Notes: generated by a model from the letters alone, not told the origin. Numbered from the stretch's first letter, positions 13,037-22,497 are shown. The stretch is DNA of 64,000 bases from an uncultured Desulfobacteraceae bacterium (GCA_903953895.1 CAJBLH010000167.1:62001-126000), one strand, 5' to 3'. Numbers and translations are program-made.

Positions 13037-13070
13037 AGGGAATAAGCAACGTGCTTGTTCCCTTTTTTTT
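13037..13070 (+). terminator. Intrinsic terminator after the 107-aa gene
   Basis: GGGAA pairs with TTCCC, extended by an AAGC/GCTT inner stem, and is followed directly by an eight-base T run. It is a textbook rho-independent terminator, placed 50 bases after the stop codon of the small protein gene. Confidence 0.85.
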
Positions 13071-13129
13071 ACCGTGAAAACAACACCCTCCCCCCAGCAG
13101 ATGGGATCAAGAGGGGGGTCAATGGCCGA

Positions 13130-13765
13130 ATGAAAATCATTGATTTAAGTCACCCCATTTGCGGTGGCATGCCGGTTTATCCCGGTGCGGAACAGCCTGT
13201 ATTCGAGTCCGTGGCAAGCGTCAGCCGGGATGGATATGCTGAAAAGCGGATATCCCTCTTTTCACATACAGGCACCCACGTGGATGCACCCTCCCATATT
13301 TTATTTAGCGGCCTGTCTCTGGATCAACAGACGGTCGACCATTTCGTGGGATCTGCCGCAGTTCTGGATTTTTCATCAGTGCCGGGATCAACAATCGATA
13401 TCGACGATCTGGAACCCTATCGCCATCTTTTGCAGAAAGCGGATTTTATCCTGATCCATACCGGCTGGAGCCGCCATTGGGGAAGTGACGCTTACCACTC
13501 CGGATATCCGGTGTTATCCGAAAATGCCGCTGACTGGATATCTCAATTCAACCTGAAAGGACTCGGTGTTGATGCCATTTCAGTGGATATCCTAAACGCC
13601 CCGGACCTTCCGGTGCATCGCCGGCTGCTTGAACATCAGATGGTTATTGTCGAAAATTTAAACCGACTTCAGGACTTACCGCAATCAGGATTCACTTTTT
13701 TTGCTTTGCCGCTTCTGATCCGGGGTGGCGATGGATCACCGGTTCGGGCGATAGGCATGATATGA
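13130..13765 (+). CDS. Cyclase-family metal-dependent hydrolase (kynurenine formamidase-like)
   Basis: A 211-residue protein of the cyclase/KynB superfamily. It has the opening motif IDLSHPICGGMPVYPG and the metal-binding signature HTGTHVDAPSH (about residues 44-54), and it ends FFALPLLIRGGDGSPVRAI. Members hydrolyse amides such as N-formylkynurenine, or lactone- and isatin-like substrates, using Zn or Mn ions bound by the His/Asp set. The real substrate here is unknown; no tryptophan catabolism gene is nearby. The open frame runs back to 13055 through a terminator, so I start at ATG 13130, with GAGGGGGG upstream. Confidence 0.82.
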   Translation: MKIIDLSHPICGGMPVYPGAEQPVFESVASVSRDGYAEKRISLFSHTGTHVDAPSHILFSGLSLDQQTVDHFVGSAAVLDFSSVPGSTIDIDDLEPYRHLLQKADFILIHTGWSRHWGSDAYHSGYPVLSENAADWISQFNLKGLGVDAISVDILNAPDLPVHRRLLEHQMVIVENLNRLQDLPQSGFTFFALPLLIRGGDGSPVRAIGMI

Positions 13766-13871
13766 AGTACGCAGTATGGTGGATTGAGGGTTAGGCAACT
13801 TATATGAAATGAAGATGGTGGATTATAAGTTTTAATCTGCCTACTGATTTCTTTTTATCAAGGAGGCAGTT

Positions 13872-14366
13872 ATGTTCCGCATAGATTACCGAATTGCGGC
13901 ATTGGGTGTTATGGTGTTTTTTCTGTGGGCCTGCCCGGGTGTGGCTGAAGAGAGAAAAGACATGGGCGGATGGGAAAGAAACGGCAAATACGACAAGCTC
14001 TATGTTCCCAGTGATCGGGACAGCATCAAGGGGATCATTACCGGATTCAAGGAAGTCGTTCCTTTTCCGGGCATGTCTCCCGGGGTGGCGCTGTTGCTGA
14101 AAGATCCGGACGGCGATATCGTTACGGTGCATCTGGGGCCCCGCTGGTTTGTCGACCCGGCTGCCATCGGCGTTAAAAAAGATGATAAAGTCAAGGTCAA
14201 GGGGGTGTGGGTGGAACTCAACAATGAAGACATCATCATCGCTTCCAAGATTTCTAAAGGGGATTTTTTTGAATACAAGCTCCGCCTGACAAAAGATGGT
14301 ACACCATTCTGGACACTGAGCAAGGAAGATCTGGAGCGGGAAAGAAACGAAAGCCTGAAGCGGTAG
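13872..14366 (+). CDS. Exported protein of unknown function, 164 aa
   Basis: The ATG at 13872 has an ideal AAGGAGG site. The protein has a signal peptide (hydrophobic residues about 7-24, WACPGVAEE at the cleavage region). The mature part contains DKLYVPSDRDSIKGIITGF, VHLGPRWFVDP, DKVKVKGVWVELNNEDIIIASKI and LRLTKDGTPFWT. This pattern of short beta strands with a KG-x-I turn suggests a small OB-like fold. Similar VHLGP and GxPxW wording occurs in periplasmic proteins of metal and redox metabolism, but I cannot name a family with confidence. It ends 27 bases before glnS and may be co-transcribed with it. Confidence 0.7.
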   Translation: MFRIDYRIAALGVMVFFLWACPGVAEERKDMGGWERNGKYDKLYVPSDRDSIKGIITGFKEVVPFPGMSPGVALLLKDPDGDIVTVHLGPRWFVDPAAIGVKKDDKVKVKGVWVELNNEDIIIASKISKGDFFEYKLRLTKDGTPFWTLSKEDLERERNESLKR

Positions 14367-14393
14367 GGAATAAAAAAGGGGAAGAAAGAAGTT

Positions 14394-16085
14394 ATGTCAT
14401 CTACGGATCAGAGTCCAACATCGAATTTTATTCGCAATATCATCATCGACGACATTCAGGCCCAAAAATATAAGCGCCCGATCATGACCCGGTTTCCACC
14501 TGAACCGAACGGCTACCTGCACATCGGCCATGCCAAATCCATCTGCCTGAATTTCGGGCTGGCAGCAGAATTCGGCGGCGTCTGCAACCTGCGCTTCGAC
14601 GATACCAATCCGAGCAAAGAAGAAATCGAATATGTCGAGTCCATTCAAGAAGATGTCCGCTGGCTGGGCTTTGACTGGGAAAGCCGCCTGTATTATGCAT
14701 CGGATTATTTCAATCGGCTCTATGACCATGCCGTTCAACTGATTCAAAAAGGCAAAGCGTATGTATGCAGCCTGAGCGCCGATGATATCCGGCAGTACCG
14801 CGGCACGCTGACGGAACCCGGCAAAGACAGCCCTTACCGTAACCGATTGGTTGAAGAAAATCTCGATTTATTTGCCCGGATGCGAAATGGTGATTTTCCG
14901 GACGGAACGCATGTGCTCCGTGCTAAGATCGACATGGCGGCTCCCAATCTAGTGATGCGGGATCCGACCATCTACCGAATCCGCCACGCCTCCCATCACC
15001 GAACCGGCGACACCTGGTGCATTTATCCCATGTATGATTTCACCCACTGCCTCTCGGATGCCATTGAAGGGATTACCCATTCAATCTGCACCCTGGAATT
15101 TGAAAACAACCGATCGCTGTACGACTGGGTACTGGATGAACTCGAGGTTGCCTGCCACCCGCAGCAGATTGAATTCGCAAGGCTGAATCTAACCTATGCC
15201 GTTCTAAGCAAACGAAAAATGATCGAGCTGGTTGAAAAAAAGTACGTCTCGGGGTGGAATGATCCCAGAATGCCGTCCATTTCCGGTATCCGCCGCAGAG
15301 GCTATCCGCCGGAGGCGATCCGCAATTTCTGCGAGCGCATCGGCGTTGCCAGACGGGACAGCACGGTGGACATGGCGCTGCTGGAACACTGCGTACGAGA
15401 AAATCTCAATGACCGGGCGCCTCGAGTCATGGCGGTCCTAAACCCAATTCGCGTGGTCATCGACAATTATCCAGAAGGCCAGGTAGAGTGGCTGGAAGCG
15501 CCCTACCATCCGGAAAACCCCCAGATGGGATCCCGTAATCTTCCGTTTTCCAAGACTCTTTTTATCGAAGCCGACGATTTCATGGAAGACCCGCCCAAAA
15601 AATTCTATCGTTTGGCTCCGGGACGCGAAGTCCGGCTTCGCTACGCCTTTTTTATCAAGTGCGCGTACGTGGTCAAAGACGAGATAACCGGAAAGATACT
15701 GGAGCTGCACTGCACCTATGACCCGGAAACCCGCGGCGGCGGAGCTCCGGACGGTCGCAAGGTCAAGGCAACCCTCCACTGGGTTTCTGCCGATCATGCC
15801 ATCGGCGCCGAAGTCCGCCTCTACAACCATCTGTTTACCCGACCTGATCCGGACAGTGCCAAGGATGGAACCGATTTCAAAGAATTTATCAATCCTGATT
15901 CCCTGATACCCCTCACAGACTGCCGACTCGAGCCGGCTCTTGCCGATGCTGCCTCCGGCAGTCACTATCAATTCGAACGCCTTGGCTATTTCTGTGTGGA
16001 CACGGTCGACTCACGCCAGACCGCTCCTGTCTTCAATCGAACCGTCACCTTGAAAGATGAATGGGCGAAAATCAGAAATAAGTAA
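14394..16085 (+). CDS. glnS: Glutaminyl-tRNA synthetase
   Basis: Charges tRNA(Gln) with glutamine in the cytoplasm. The class Ib signature is complete: [16 protein letters not shown] carries the HIGH motif (about residues 33-48), FDDTNPSKE follows, and the KMSKS equivalent is VLSKRKMI near 268. The C-terminal half is the anticodon-binding beta-barrel pair ([21 protein letters not shown]). Length (563 aa) matches bacterial GlnRS, an enzyme probably acquired from eukaryotes in part of the Proteobacteria. It starts at ATG 14394 behind GGGGAAGAAAG. Confidence 0.96.
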   Translation: MSSTDQSPTSNFIRNIIIDDIQAQKYKRPIMTRFPPEPNGYLHIGHAKSICLNFGLAAEFGGVCNLRFDDTNPSKEEIEYVESIQEDVRWLGFDWESRLYYASDYFNRLYDHAVQLIQKGKAYVCSLSADDIRQYRGTLTEPGKDSPYRNRLVEENLDLFARMRNGDFPDGTHVLRAKIDMAAPNLVMRDPTIYRIRHASHHRTGDTWCIYPMYDFTHCLSDAIEGITHSICTLEFENNRSLYDWVLDELEVACHPQQIEFARLNLTYAVLSKRKMIELVEKKYVSGWNDPRMPSISGIRRRGYPPEAIRNFCERIGVARRDSTVDMALLEHCVRENLNDRAPRVMAVLNPIRVVIDNYPEGQVEWLEAPYHPENPQMGSRNLPFSKTLFIEADDFMEDPPKKFYRLAPGREVRLRYAFFIKCAYVVKDEITGKILELHCTYDPETRGGGAPDGRKVKATLHWVSADHAIGAEVRLYNHLFTRPDPDSAKDGTDFKEFINPDSLIPLTDCRLEPALADAASGSHYQFERLGYFCVDTVDSRQTAPVFNRTVTLKDEWAKIRNK

Positions 16086-16158
16086 AGAAATGATCTGGGG
16101 ACGCATGGGGCAGAAGAGCGTCACCGCATGAATATTACTCACTTGAAACTATTAAAAC

Positions 16159-16809
16159 ATGGAAAAACAATTTATCATTGATGATATCAAGCTGGGAGAA
16201 TCCTGGCGGCTGTTCAGAATCATGGGGGAATTTGTCGACGGGGTGGAGGCCCTGCATGATATCGGGCCGGCCATCAATTTTTTTGGTTCCGCGCGGGTGC
16301 AACCAGAAGACCCGATATATCAAAAAGCCGAACTGCTGGCCAGACGCTTTGCAATGTTGAATTTTGCGATCATCACCGGTGGTGGTGGCGGTATCATGGA
16401 AGCGGCCAACAAAGGGGCGTCCGAGGCCGGCGGCGTGTCTGTAGGGCTGAATATCCTGCTACCCCACGAACAAAAGCCCAACATCCATGCCAACATTACC
16501 CAGGAATTCAAATATTTTTTCGTCCGCAAATTGATGTTCGTCAAATACGCCATGGCCTATATCATTTTTCCCGGCGGCTTTGGCACCCTCGACGAGCTTT
16601 TCGAAGCCGTCACCCTGATCCAGACACACCGCATCAAACCCTTCCCCCTGATCCTGGTCGGCTCGGATTACTGGTCTGGGCTGATCAAATGGATTAAAAC
16701 CCACCTTCTGCAAGAGAAAATGATTTCACCCGAAGACATCGATATCATTCAGGTGCTGGATGATCCGGACGTGATCGTAAAAAGCATCCAAAAACTCGTC
16801 ATTTTATAA
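16159..16809 (+). CDS. LOG-family (TIGR00730) nucleotide phosphoribohydrolase-like protein
   Basis: A Rossmann-like protein of 216 residues with the family signatures GGGGGIMEAANKGA (about 74-87) and PGGFGTLDELFEAVT (about 138-152). Characterised members are cytokinin riboside 5'-monophosphate phosphoribohydrolases, long mis-annotated as lysine decarboxylases; bacterial members cleave AMP-type nucleotides. The catalytic Glu in GTLDE is kept. The stop codon abuts the stop of the convergent dsrN-type gene with no gap. Confidence 0.88.
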   Translation: MEKQFIIDDIKLGESWRLFRIMGEFVDGVEALHDIGPAINFFGSARVQPEDPIYQKAELLARRFAMLNFAIITGGGGGIMEAANKGASEAGGVSVGLNILLPHEQKPNIHANITQEFKYFFVRKLMFVKYAMAYIIFPGGFGTLDELFEAVTLIQTHRIKPFPLILVGSDYWSGLIKWIKTHLLQEKMISPEDIDIIQVLDDPDVIVKSIQKLVIL

Positions 16810-18261
16810 TTAAGAATTAAGAATCACTGTATATCCATCATTCGTAATTCGTAATTTTGTTCGAAACGCGACAGCGTTTCGAACCAGCGCCGTTGCCCAT
16901 TCAGGTGTGCCGGATGCATGGATGTGGGTGTATGTGGCCAGGACGTTTTTGTAGCAGACGCCATCCCGGCTATTCATAAAGCCTGTTCCCCGTTTCATGT
17001 AAAATACAAGTTTGCAGTCTGCTGTCTCCTCGAAAGAGGCCACCCAGGAATAGTGAAATTCATGACCCCGAATTTCCATGCCGTCAGGATAGAAGGGATT
17101 GTTTCTGTCGACCGTCACCATCGTATAGCCGTGGCCCTTCGGTTTCGGACTCAAACCGAAAACAATCGGCAGCACACCGGCCATGGGATAGGTGGCGTCT
17201 TCCAGAATGATTTCTTTTCCCAGATACATCAGTCCGCCGCATTCGGCATAGATGGGCAGGCCGCAATCCGCCAGGTGCTTGAGTTCCGAACTGAAGCTGG
17301 TATTTTCAGCCAGCACCCGGGCATGGGTTTCCGGAAAACCGCCGCCGATGTAGAGGGCATCCAGATCCGGAAGGTGTTGCTGCGTCAGCGGGCTTAAGAA
17401 AACCAGCTCAGCCCCGGCCAGCACCAGCGCCTCGATATTTTCCGGATAGTAAAACTGGAACGCCGAATCACGGATAATTCCGATAATAGGCTTTTCAGCG
17501 CGAACTGTTACCGGCGTCTCGACAGTCTGCGCTTTTGGCTGGTCTTTCGGGGGATACTCCTGCGCTGTTACGGGAAGAGACCGGTTGGCGATCGCCTCCA
17601 GCCTGTCCAGGTCCAGGTTGGCTTTCACCACTCGGCTGACAGCGTTCACGGACTCGGCGGCCCAGTCATGTTCGAGTGTGGGCACTAGCCCCATATGGCG
17701 CTCCGGAAACTGACTGTCCATGGCCGGGATCGCGCCAATAACCGGTATGCCGCAATGATGTTCGATACTGGTTCTTACAATCCGTTCGTGACGGCTGCCG
17801 GCAACCCGGTTCAAAACAACGCCCTGAATGGAGACATCGGGATCGAAGTGAAGACACCCCAGCAAAACCGCCGCCATGGTTCGGGTGGATTTAGCGCAGT
17901 CGAGGCAGAGAATCACCGGCAGACCCAGCAGTTTCGAAAGTTCTGCTGTGCTGGTGGCTCCGTTTAAGTCGATCCCGTCATAGAGGCCGCGGTTGCCCTC
18001 GACGACGGAAATACCGGATGGTGTTGCATGACGGATGAAGGATTTGAGAATCTGAGTCTGATTCAGCAGAAAGGAATCCAGATTGTAGCAGGGCTGGCCG
18101 GCCGCAAGAGCAAGCCAGCCTGCATCAATGTAATCCGGACCTTTTTTGAAAGGTATTACGGTTTTGCCTTGCTGTTTCCATGCGCCGATAACACCGATAG
18201 ACAGGATGGTTTTGCCCGATCCGCCCCTTAAGGCAGAGATGATCATTCCCGGAGATTTCAC
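16810..18261 (-). CDS. dsrN: CbiA/CobB-type glutamine amidotransferase, probable siroheme amide synthase
   Basis: The 483-residue protein has the cobyrinic acid a,c-diamide synthase architecture. An N-terminal ATP-binding domain contains the P-loop LRGGSGKT (11-18), and a C-terminal type-3 glutamine amidotransferase domain contains the nucleophile Cys in YAECGGLMYLG (about 343) and the paired His in GHEFHYSW (about 400). It is the last gene of the dsrA-dsrB-dsrD row, 30 bases after dsrD. In Allochromatium the homologous DsrN amidates siroheme to the siroamide carried by DsrAB, so that role is the best reading here; cobalamin synthesis is the alternative, but no other cobalamin gene is present. 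The start is GTG 18261; ATG 18246 is possible. Confidence 0.88.
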   Translation of the reverse strand: MKSPGMIISALRGGSGKTILSIGVIGAWKQQGKTVIPFKKGPDYIDAGWLALAAGQPCYNLDSFLLNQTQILKSFIRHATPSGISVVEGNRGLYDGIDLNGATSTAELSKLLGLPVILCLDCAKSTRTMAAVLLGCLHFDPDVSIQGVVLNRVAGSRHERIVRTSIEHHCGIPVIGAIPAMDSQFPERHMGLVPTLEHDWAAESVNAVSRVVKANLDLDRLEAIANRSLPVTAQEYPPKDQPKAQTVETPVTVRAEKPIIGIIRDSAFQFYYPENIEALVLAGAELVFLSPLTQQHLPDLDALYIGGGFPETHARVLAENTSFSSELKHLADCGLPIYAECGGLMYLGKEIILEDATYPMAGVLPIVFGLSPKPKGHGYTMVTVDRNNPFYPDGMEIRGHEFHYSWVASFEETADCKLVFYMKRGTGFMNSRDGVCYKNVLATYTHIHASGTPEWATALVRNAVAFRTKLRITNDGYTVILNS

Positions 18262-18291
18262 TGACGGATAGTTTTCAGTAACAACCGATAA

Positions 18292-18534
18292 TTATGCTTC
18301 GTCTTCAGCAGCAGCCTGTTTTCCCGTGCCTTTGAGACCGATCATTGTGGTGCTGCCACTTGACCAGTATTCCAGCGTACCGTCTTTGACCATTTCATTG
18401 ACCAGGTTCTTCACATCCCGGGGCTTTTCTTCGGGAATAACTTCATAGAAATCCTTTAAATAAAATTTGGATTTTGACTTCGCTTTTTTCGTCAAATATT
18501 CCACAATGGCCTTTTTTCCAGCTTCTTTATCCAT
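18292..18534 (-). CDS. dsrD: DsrD, allosteric activator of dissimilatory sulfite reductase
   Basis: An 80-residue winged-helix protein; the sequence MDKEAGKKAIVEYLTKK, with KSKFYLKDFYEV and TLEYWSSGSTTMIGLKG, matches DsrD. The family speeds sulfite reduction by DsrAB and marks organisms that run the pathway in the reductive direction. An open frame extends much further upstream through the dsrB end; ATG 18534 is correct because it gives the usual 78-80 residue length and has GAGGCGAAGAA upstream. It follows dsrB by 71 bases that contain a strong hairpin. Confidence 0.96.
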   Translation of the reverse strand: MDKEAGKKAIVEYLTKKAKSKSKFYLKDFYEVIPEEKPRDVKNLVNEMVKDGTLEYWSSGSTTMIGLKGTGKQAAAEDEA

Positions 18535-18560
18535 TTCTTCGCCTCTTTTGTTGTCAAGGA

Positions 18561-18591
18561 TTCCGGCTGAGGAAAACCCACTCAGCCGGAA
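18561..18591 (-). promoter_or_regulatory. Intercistronic hairpin between dsrB and dsrD
   Basis: TTCCGGCTGAG (18581-18591 on the complementary strand) pairs perfectly with CTCAGCCGGAA (18561-18571) around a 9-base loop. There is no T run on the transcribed side, so it is not a canonical terminator. It more likely marks an RNA processing or stabilising site, or a partial pause, adjusting dsrD relative to dsrAB. Confidence 0.6.
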
Positions 18592-18605
18592 AATATTAAG
18601 CCTGA

Positions 18606-19754
18606 TTAAAACTTGAACTGCGTCGTGTGACGCCAGGTATAATAGGCCGGATCCCGGAAATCGTCGATGAGATGATGCGTAAACGGAATTTCGCATTTCT
18701 CGAAGAATCTTTCCCATCCAATCCGCTCGGCCCATTCGCCAAGACGTTCATATTTATTCGCACTGGATGCATACACATCAACGATCTTTTTGATTGTGGA
18801 TGTCGTAGTCGGCCATCTTGGGGTTTCATTGGGAATAAAAGCGACAACGACTTTTGAAAATGTCGGACGGCTGATGCGGTTGGATACTTTGCCGCCGACC
18901 ATCAGAACGATTCCGTCGCCTTCAGCATCAGCCAGCGGCATGGCCGGACACATGGTGTAGCAGTTGCCACAGTACATGCACCGTTCATTTTTTACGGCGA
19001 CGCTGTTGACAGTTGCGCCGCCAGGCAGCTCGACTTTTGATGGACGAATGGCTGCGGTCGGGCAGGCAGCGATTGCCAGTGGAATTTCGCACATTTTGTC
19101 GAGATATTCATGGTCGAGCATCGGAGGTTTACGGTGAAAGCCAAGAATGGCGATATCCGAGCAGTGTACCGCGCCGCACATGTTCAAGCAACAGGCCAGA
19201 GATACCCGAAGATGCGCCGGCATTCTCATGGATTTAAAATCGTCAAACAGAACGTCCATTGTTGCCTTGACCGGTCCGGAAGCATCTGTAGCCGGTGTGT
19301 GGCAGTGGATCCATCCCTGGGTGTGAACAATGTTGGTAATACCCGCACCGGTTCCACCGACCGGAAACTTGAAGGAGCCGCCGATGAATTTGCGGCTTTC
19401 CAGATCCGCTTTCAGGGCGGCGACCTTGTTCTTGTTATCCACCATGAACTCGATGTTGTTACGCGTGGTAAAACGTACGTAGCCGTCACAATGCTTATCT
19501 GCGATTTCGCAGATTTCGCGGATGTGGGTACAGCTCATGAGGCGCGCACCGCCGACCCGGACCGTATACACTTCATCGCCGGACTCGGAAACGTGAACCA
19601 GAACACCGGGTTCGAGGATTTCATGATACAGCCATTTACCCTTGTTGGCCTTGATGACCGGCGGGTAGAATTCTTCGAAATGCCGTGGACCAATATCCGT
19701 TATTCTATTTTCCATCGGCTTGTCAGGATTGTAACCTGATGAAATAAATGCCAT
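18606..19754 (-). CDS. dsrB: Dissimilatory (bi)sulfite reductase beta subunit
   Basis: Beta chain (382 aa) of the cytoplasmic alpha2-beta2 siroheme enzyme that reduces sulfite with DsrC. Siroheme/[4Fe-4S] cysteines are at 151, 188-189 and 193 (LACCLNMCG). The inserted ferredoxin domain uses C231 and the [15 protein letters not shown] group (259, 262, 265, 269). The substrate-side Arg/Lys segments ([16 protein letters not shown]) are present. The start has GGGGG 7 bases upstream and lies 12 bases after dsrA, so translation is coupled. DsrB carries the catalytic siroheme in sulfate reducers. Confidence 0.98.
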   Translation of the reverse strand: MAFISSGYNPDKPMENRITDIGPRHFEEFYPPVIKANKGKWLYHEILEPGVLVHVSESGDEVYTVRVGGARLMSCTHIREICEIADKHCDGYVRFTTRNNIEFMVDNKNKVAALKADLESRKFIGGSFKFPVGGTGAGITNIVHTQGWIHCHTPATDASGPVKATMDVLFDDFKSMRMPAHLRVSLACCLNMCGAVHCSDIAILGFHRKPPMLDHEYLDKMCEIPLAIAACPTAAIRPSKVELPGGATVNSVAVKNERCMYCGNCYTMCPAMPLADAEGDGIVLMVGGKVSNRISRPTFSKVVVAFIPNETPRWPTTTSTIKKIVDVYASSANKYERLGEWAERIGWERFFEKCEIPFTHHLIDDFRDPAYYTWRHTTQFKF

Positions 19755-19766
19755 TGTTGTTACCCC

Positions 19767-21080
19767 CTATCTCTGATGGTGTTTTCTGAATTCAGTGATT
19801 TCACGCTCAAAACCGCCCTCGACCTCGTCTTCTCTCCAGAAAATATACGGATTGTGACGCGGTTCCTGGACATGCTGCGGCATGGCTTCGATATTGGTGA
19901 CTTCAAGCAGTTTCTGGAAGCCCTGACGTTTGATCAACTCGCCCAAACGTTCACGGTTCTTTCCTTCTTCCATCCACCAATCCCACACGCCTTCAATCAC
20001 TTCCTTGATTTCATCATAGGGTTCTTCCACTTTGATGAACGGAACCAGAAGAGAGCCCATCTGTGCGCCATCCAGAATCGGGGCCTTGGCGCCGACGAGA
20101 ATGGACAGACCGGTCTCTTGTCCGATGCGAAGGCCTCTCGGCATGACGTTGATGCAGTGCATGCAGCGGGTGCATTCCTTGTTGTCGATGACCAGTTTTC
20201 CGCCATCCATCCACATGCATTTGGTCGGACAAAGGTTCAGCACTTCCTTGGCAATGTCGAATTTTCCCCAGTCGCGGCTGGCATGTGCGCCGGCATTGGG
20301 CTTGAGTTCGCCGCCGATATAAGCCTGAACGGCTTTCTGGTCGATGCGGATATCATCTTTCCAGGTACCGATAAAAGACATGTCTGAACGGGCGATGGAT
20401 GCCACGCAGCAGTTGGGGCAGCCGTCAAATTTAAATTTAAATTTATACGGAAATGCAGGGCGGTGAAGTTCGTCCTGATAATCAACGGTCAAAGCATGGC
20501 ATAGGGCTTGGGTATCATAACAGGAGTATTCGCAGCGGGAGGAACCAATACAGTCCGATGGGGTGCGAAGGTTGGAGCCGGAGCCGCCAAGATCCTGGTT
20601 GAGGTTATGAGTCAATTCAAAGAATATTTCTTCAAGCTGCGGGGTGGTGGTGCCGATGAAAATGATATCGCCGGTGGAGCCGTGCATATTGGTCAGACCG
20701 CTGCCGCGCCGTTCCCACAGATCGCAAATATCTTTAAGATACTTAGTGGAATAGTATTTGCCAGCCGGTTGACTTACGCGAACCGTGTGAAAATGGGCAA
20801 CTCCTGGAAATTGTTGCGGCTGATCACAGTATCTTCCGATAACACCGCCGCCGTAACCGAAAACACCAACGATTCCGCCGTGTTTCCAGTGGGTTCTTTT
20901 CTGCACATACGTCAGTTCCATCAAGCCCAGAACATCTTCGCAAACATCAACAGGAATCTGATATTCAATTCCATTTACATTTTTGGCTCTCGTCTCAGCT
21001 TCCTGCTTTATGTCGGACACCCAACTCGGCCATGGGCCGGATTCAAGCTGGTCCAACAATGGGGTTGCATGTTTTGCCAT
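19767..21080 (-). CDS. dsrA: Dissimilatory (bi)sulfite reductase alpha subunit
   Basis: Alpha chain, 437 aa, the same length as in Desulfovibrio vulgaris. The siroheme-cluster cysteines fall at 177 and 183 (CIGSSRCEYSC) and 221 and 225 (CPNCC), the standard numbering. The ferredoxin domain uses C284, C288 and the ECTRCMHC group (303, 306, 309). The start follows CTGGAGG. It is the first structural gene behind its own sigma-70-type promoter and a leader of about 145 nt. Together with DsrB it carries out the six-electron reduction of sulfite; DsrC and DsrMKJOP must be encoded elsewhere. Confidence 0.98.
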   Translation of the reverse strand: MAKHATPLLDQLESGPWPSWVSDIKQEAETRAKNVNGIEYQIPVDVCEDVLGLMELTYVQKRTHWKHGGIVGVFGYGGGVIGRYCDQPQQFPGVAHFHTVRVSQPAGKYYSTKYLKDICDLWERRGSGLTNMHGSTGDIIFIGTTTPQLEEIFFELTHNLNQDLGGSGSNLRTPSDCIGSSRCEYSCYDTQALCHALTVDYQDELHRPAFPYKFKFKFDGCPNCCVASIARSDMSFIGTWKDDIRIDQKAVQAYIGGELKPNAGAHASRDWGKFDIAKEVLNLCPTKCMWMDGGKLVIDNKECTRCMHCINVMPRGLRIGQETGLSILVGAKAPILDGAQMGSLLVPFIKVEEPYDEIKEVIEGVWDWWMEEGKNRERLGELIKRQGFQKLLEVTNIEAMPQHVQEPRHNPYIFWREDEVEGGFEREITEFRKHHQR

Positions 21081-21155
21081 CGTTTACCTCCAGTATGATT
21101 ATTATTGAAAAACCGTTACCAGATACAGAAATTACCCAAAATCGGGTGGTGAAGG

Positions 21156-21203
21156 TCACCTCCTTTCAAAATGCATGTCGATCGGCGGATATTGAAAAGG
21201 CAT
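21156..21203 (-). CDS. Possible leader peptide in the dsrA 5' leader, 15 aa
   Basis: ATG 21203 opens a 15-codon frame (MPFQYPPIDMHFERR) preceded by AGGGTG. It ends AGG AGG TGA, so its two rare Arg codons and its stop form the sequence AAAGGAGGTGA, a full match to the anti-Shine-Dalgarno tail. Directly after is a small hairpin, GGTGA-CCT-TCACC. It starts about 24 bases after the predicted transcription start and ends 75 bases before dsrA. A chance frame of this length is not rare; the tandem AGG-AGG-stop arrangement is the reason for listing it. Confidence 0.3.
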   Translation of the reverse strand: MPFQYPPIDMHFERR

Positions 21204-21233
21204 GTCACCCTGAAATTTTTAAATCAAGGAAAG

Positions 21234-21262
21234 GATATAAAATCAATCCTGATATTTGTCAA
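21234..21262 (-). promoter_or_regulatory. Predicted sigma-70 promoter of the dsr operon
   Basis: On the minus strand TTGACA (21257-21262) and TATATC (21234-21239) are separated by exactly 17 bases. The predicted start is near 21227, giving a leader of roughly 145 nt before dsrA. It lies just downstream of the stop of the preceding minus-strand gene, so dsrABD-dsrN can be transcribed without the two upstream genes. Confidence 0.65.
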
Positions 21263-21297
21263 CGAAAAAGGTAACGACGCGGAGCCAATCGCTGCTT

Positions 21298-22497
21298 TCA
21301 TTCTGAAAATACCTTCAGCACCGCAAACACTTCTGCAGCGTGGGTGGTCAAATGCTTCCGGACAACCGGCAGTTCCGGTGCCAGGGGGTGATAGGAATCG
21401 GCAATCGCTTCGCAGATTTCGGTCATGTCTGAAAGCGAAACAGATGCCAGAAATGTTTTGAATCGCGCGTCCCAGCGCGGGATTTTCGATGCGATTCCGT
21501 CCATAAATCCCCGCACTGTTCCGCTAACCGCCGGCATCCCGGCCCACACCACATCCCCGACCCCGTCCAACCTGTCCAGGCGGGTACGCATGGATAGATT
21601 GGCCAGGAAAAAGAGCATGGCTTCCAGTACCGTTGCTTCATCTCGATCCGGGGTTTCAAGCAGCGCCCCATAATGTCGAACCGTGATGAGTTTTACTTGC
21701 AGCGAATCGTTTGCACAACGGACAATGAAATCCCCTGCGGCATGGTGCCAGGGAAATATCTGTTCAAGAGATTCCGGATCATAGCACCCGGTCAAGATTA
21801 CCGCGATTTGCCGGTACAACTCCCGGGTCTGGCCGGCACTCAGAAATCCGGCCGCTGCATCCGCATGCCATACCCGTATTTTATACCGATTATCCATTGG
21901 ATCTACTGAGATGTGAAATTCATGAAAATCTTCGAACCACTCCCCGATAAAAAGCTTCACATCCAGCTCTTTCGGCAGAATCACCCGGCCATAACCGTAA
22001 ACTTTCGGCATATACGCACCGGACGGAGTCAAACTTAGCCGGTTCAGAAGATTGAATTCCCGCTCGATGCCACTTTTTCCGAAAATTGAAAGAGCGGCAT
22101 TGACGACGAACGTAAATAGCTGTCCTTTCGCCAGCGCTTCTACCCGGCAGGGATGATAAAACTGGCCGTGTTTTACAAGAAAAATGTCGATCGAAACGAT
22201 GTCGCAAGCCCGGCAGGACTGCTTGCCGGCAGTTGTAATGGCGGATACGATGATCCGGAGTTGGCGGTCTTCGAGAAAAAGACGAATTGCCGTAAAATAA
22301 TCTCCATAGGTCGGTCCGGCGGGGTCATCGTCCGAGTTTTTCTGCGAATTTCGGGACAGCGGAAGGGCAGAACACCAGATGCCGCCGTCTTCTTCTACGG
22401 CTTCGGAACAGGAAGACAGAAAATATCTGAAGCATACGGATAAAGTGGTTTTTGACATCATTTCAGAAGACAGGACGGCTGCTTCTTCCGGATGCAT
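21298..22497 (-). CDS. Unrecognised protein upstream of dsrA, possibly kinase-like fold
   Basis: A 399-residue soluble protein I cannot assign. Some segments recall the order of a degenerate phosphotransferase fold: EREFNLLNRLS (helix C-like), YMPKVYGYGRV, a hinge-like FIGEWFEDFHEF, and FPWHHAAGDFIVR followed by VKLITVRHYG in the place of catalytic and metal loops. The standard HxDxxxxN and DFG motifs are absent, so this is a weak resemblance. Cysteines SCRACD lie near residue 95. The ATG at 22497 shares one base with the TGA of the TPR gene, showing translational coupling; TTG 22500 is an alternative. Its place immediately before the dsr promoter suggests a link to sulfite reduction, but that is inference. 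Confidence 0.6.
   Translation of the reverse strand: MHPEEAAVLSSEMMSKTTLSVCFRYFLSSCSEAVEEDGGIWCSALPLSRNSQKNSDDDPAGPTYGDYFTAIRLFLEDRQLRIIVSAITTAGKQSCRACDIVSIDIFLVKHGQFYHPCRVEALAKGQLFTFVVNAALSIFGKSGIEREFNLLNRLSLTPSGAYMPKVYGYGRVILPKELDVKLFIGEWFEDFHEFHISVDPMDNRYKIRVWHADAAAGFLSAGQTRELYRQIAVILTGCYDPESLEQIFPWHHAAGDFIVRCANDSLQVKLITVRHYGALLETPDRDEATVLEAMLFFLANLSMRTRLDRLDGVGDVVWAGMPAVSGTVRGFMDGIASKIPRWDARFKTFLASVSLSDMTEICEAIADSYHPLAPELPVVRKHLTTHAAEVFAVLKVFSE

Noticed and set aside
16810-18261. Cobalamin-pathway cobB/cbiA
   Set aside because: The domains fit equally, but no other corrin gene is present, and the position after dsrABD favours the siroheme-amidating DsrN role; cobalamin function is kept only as an alternative.
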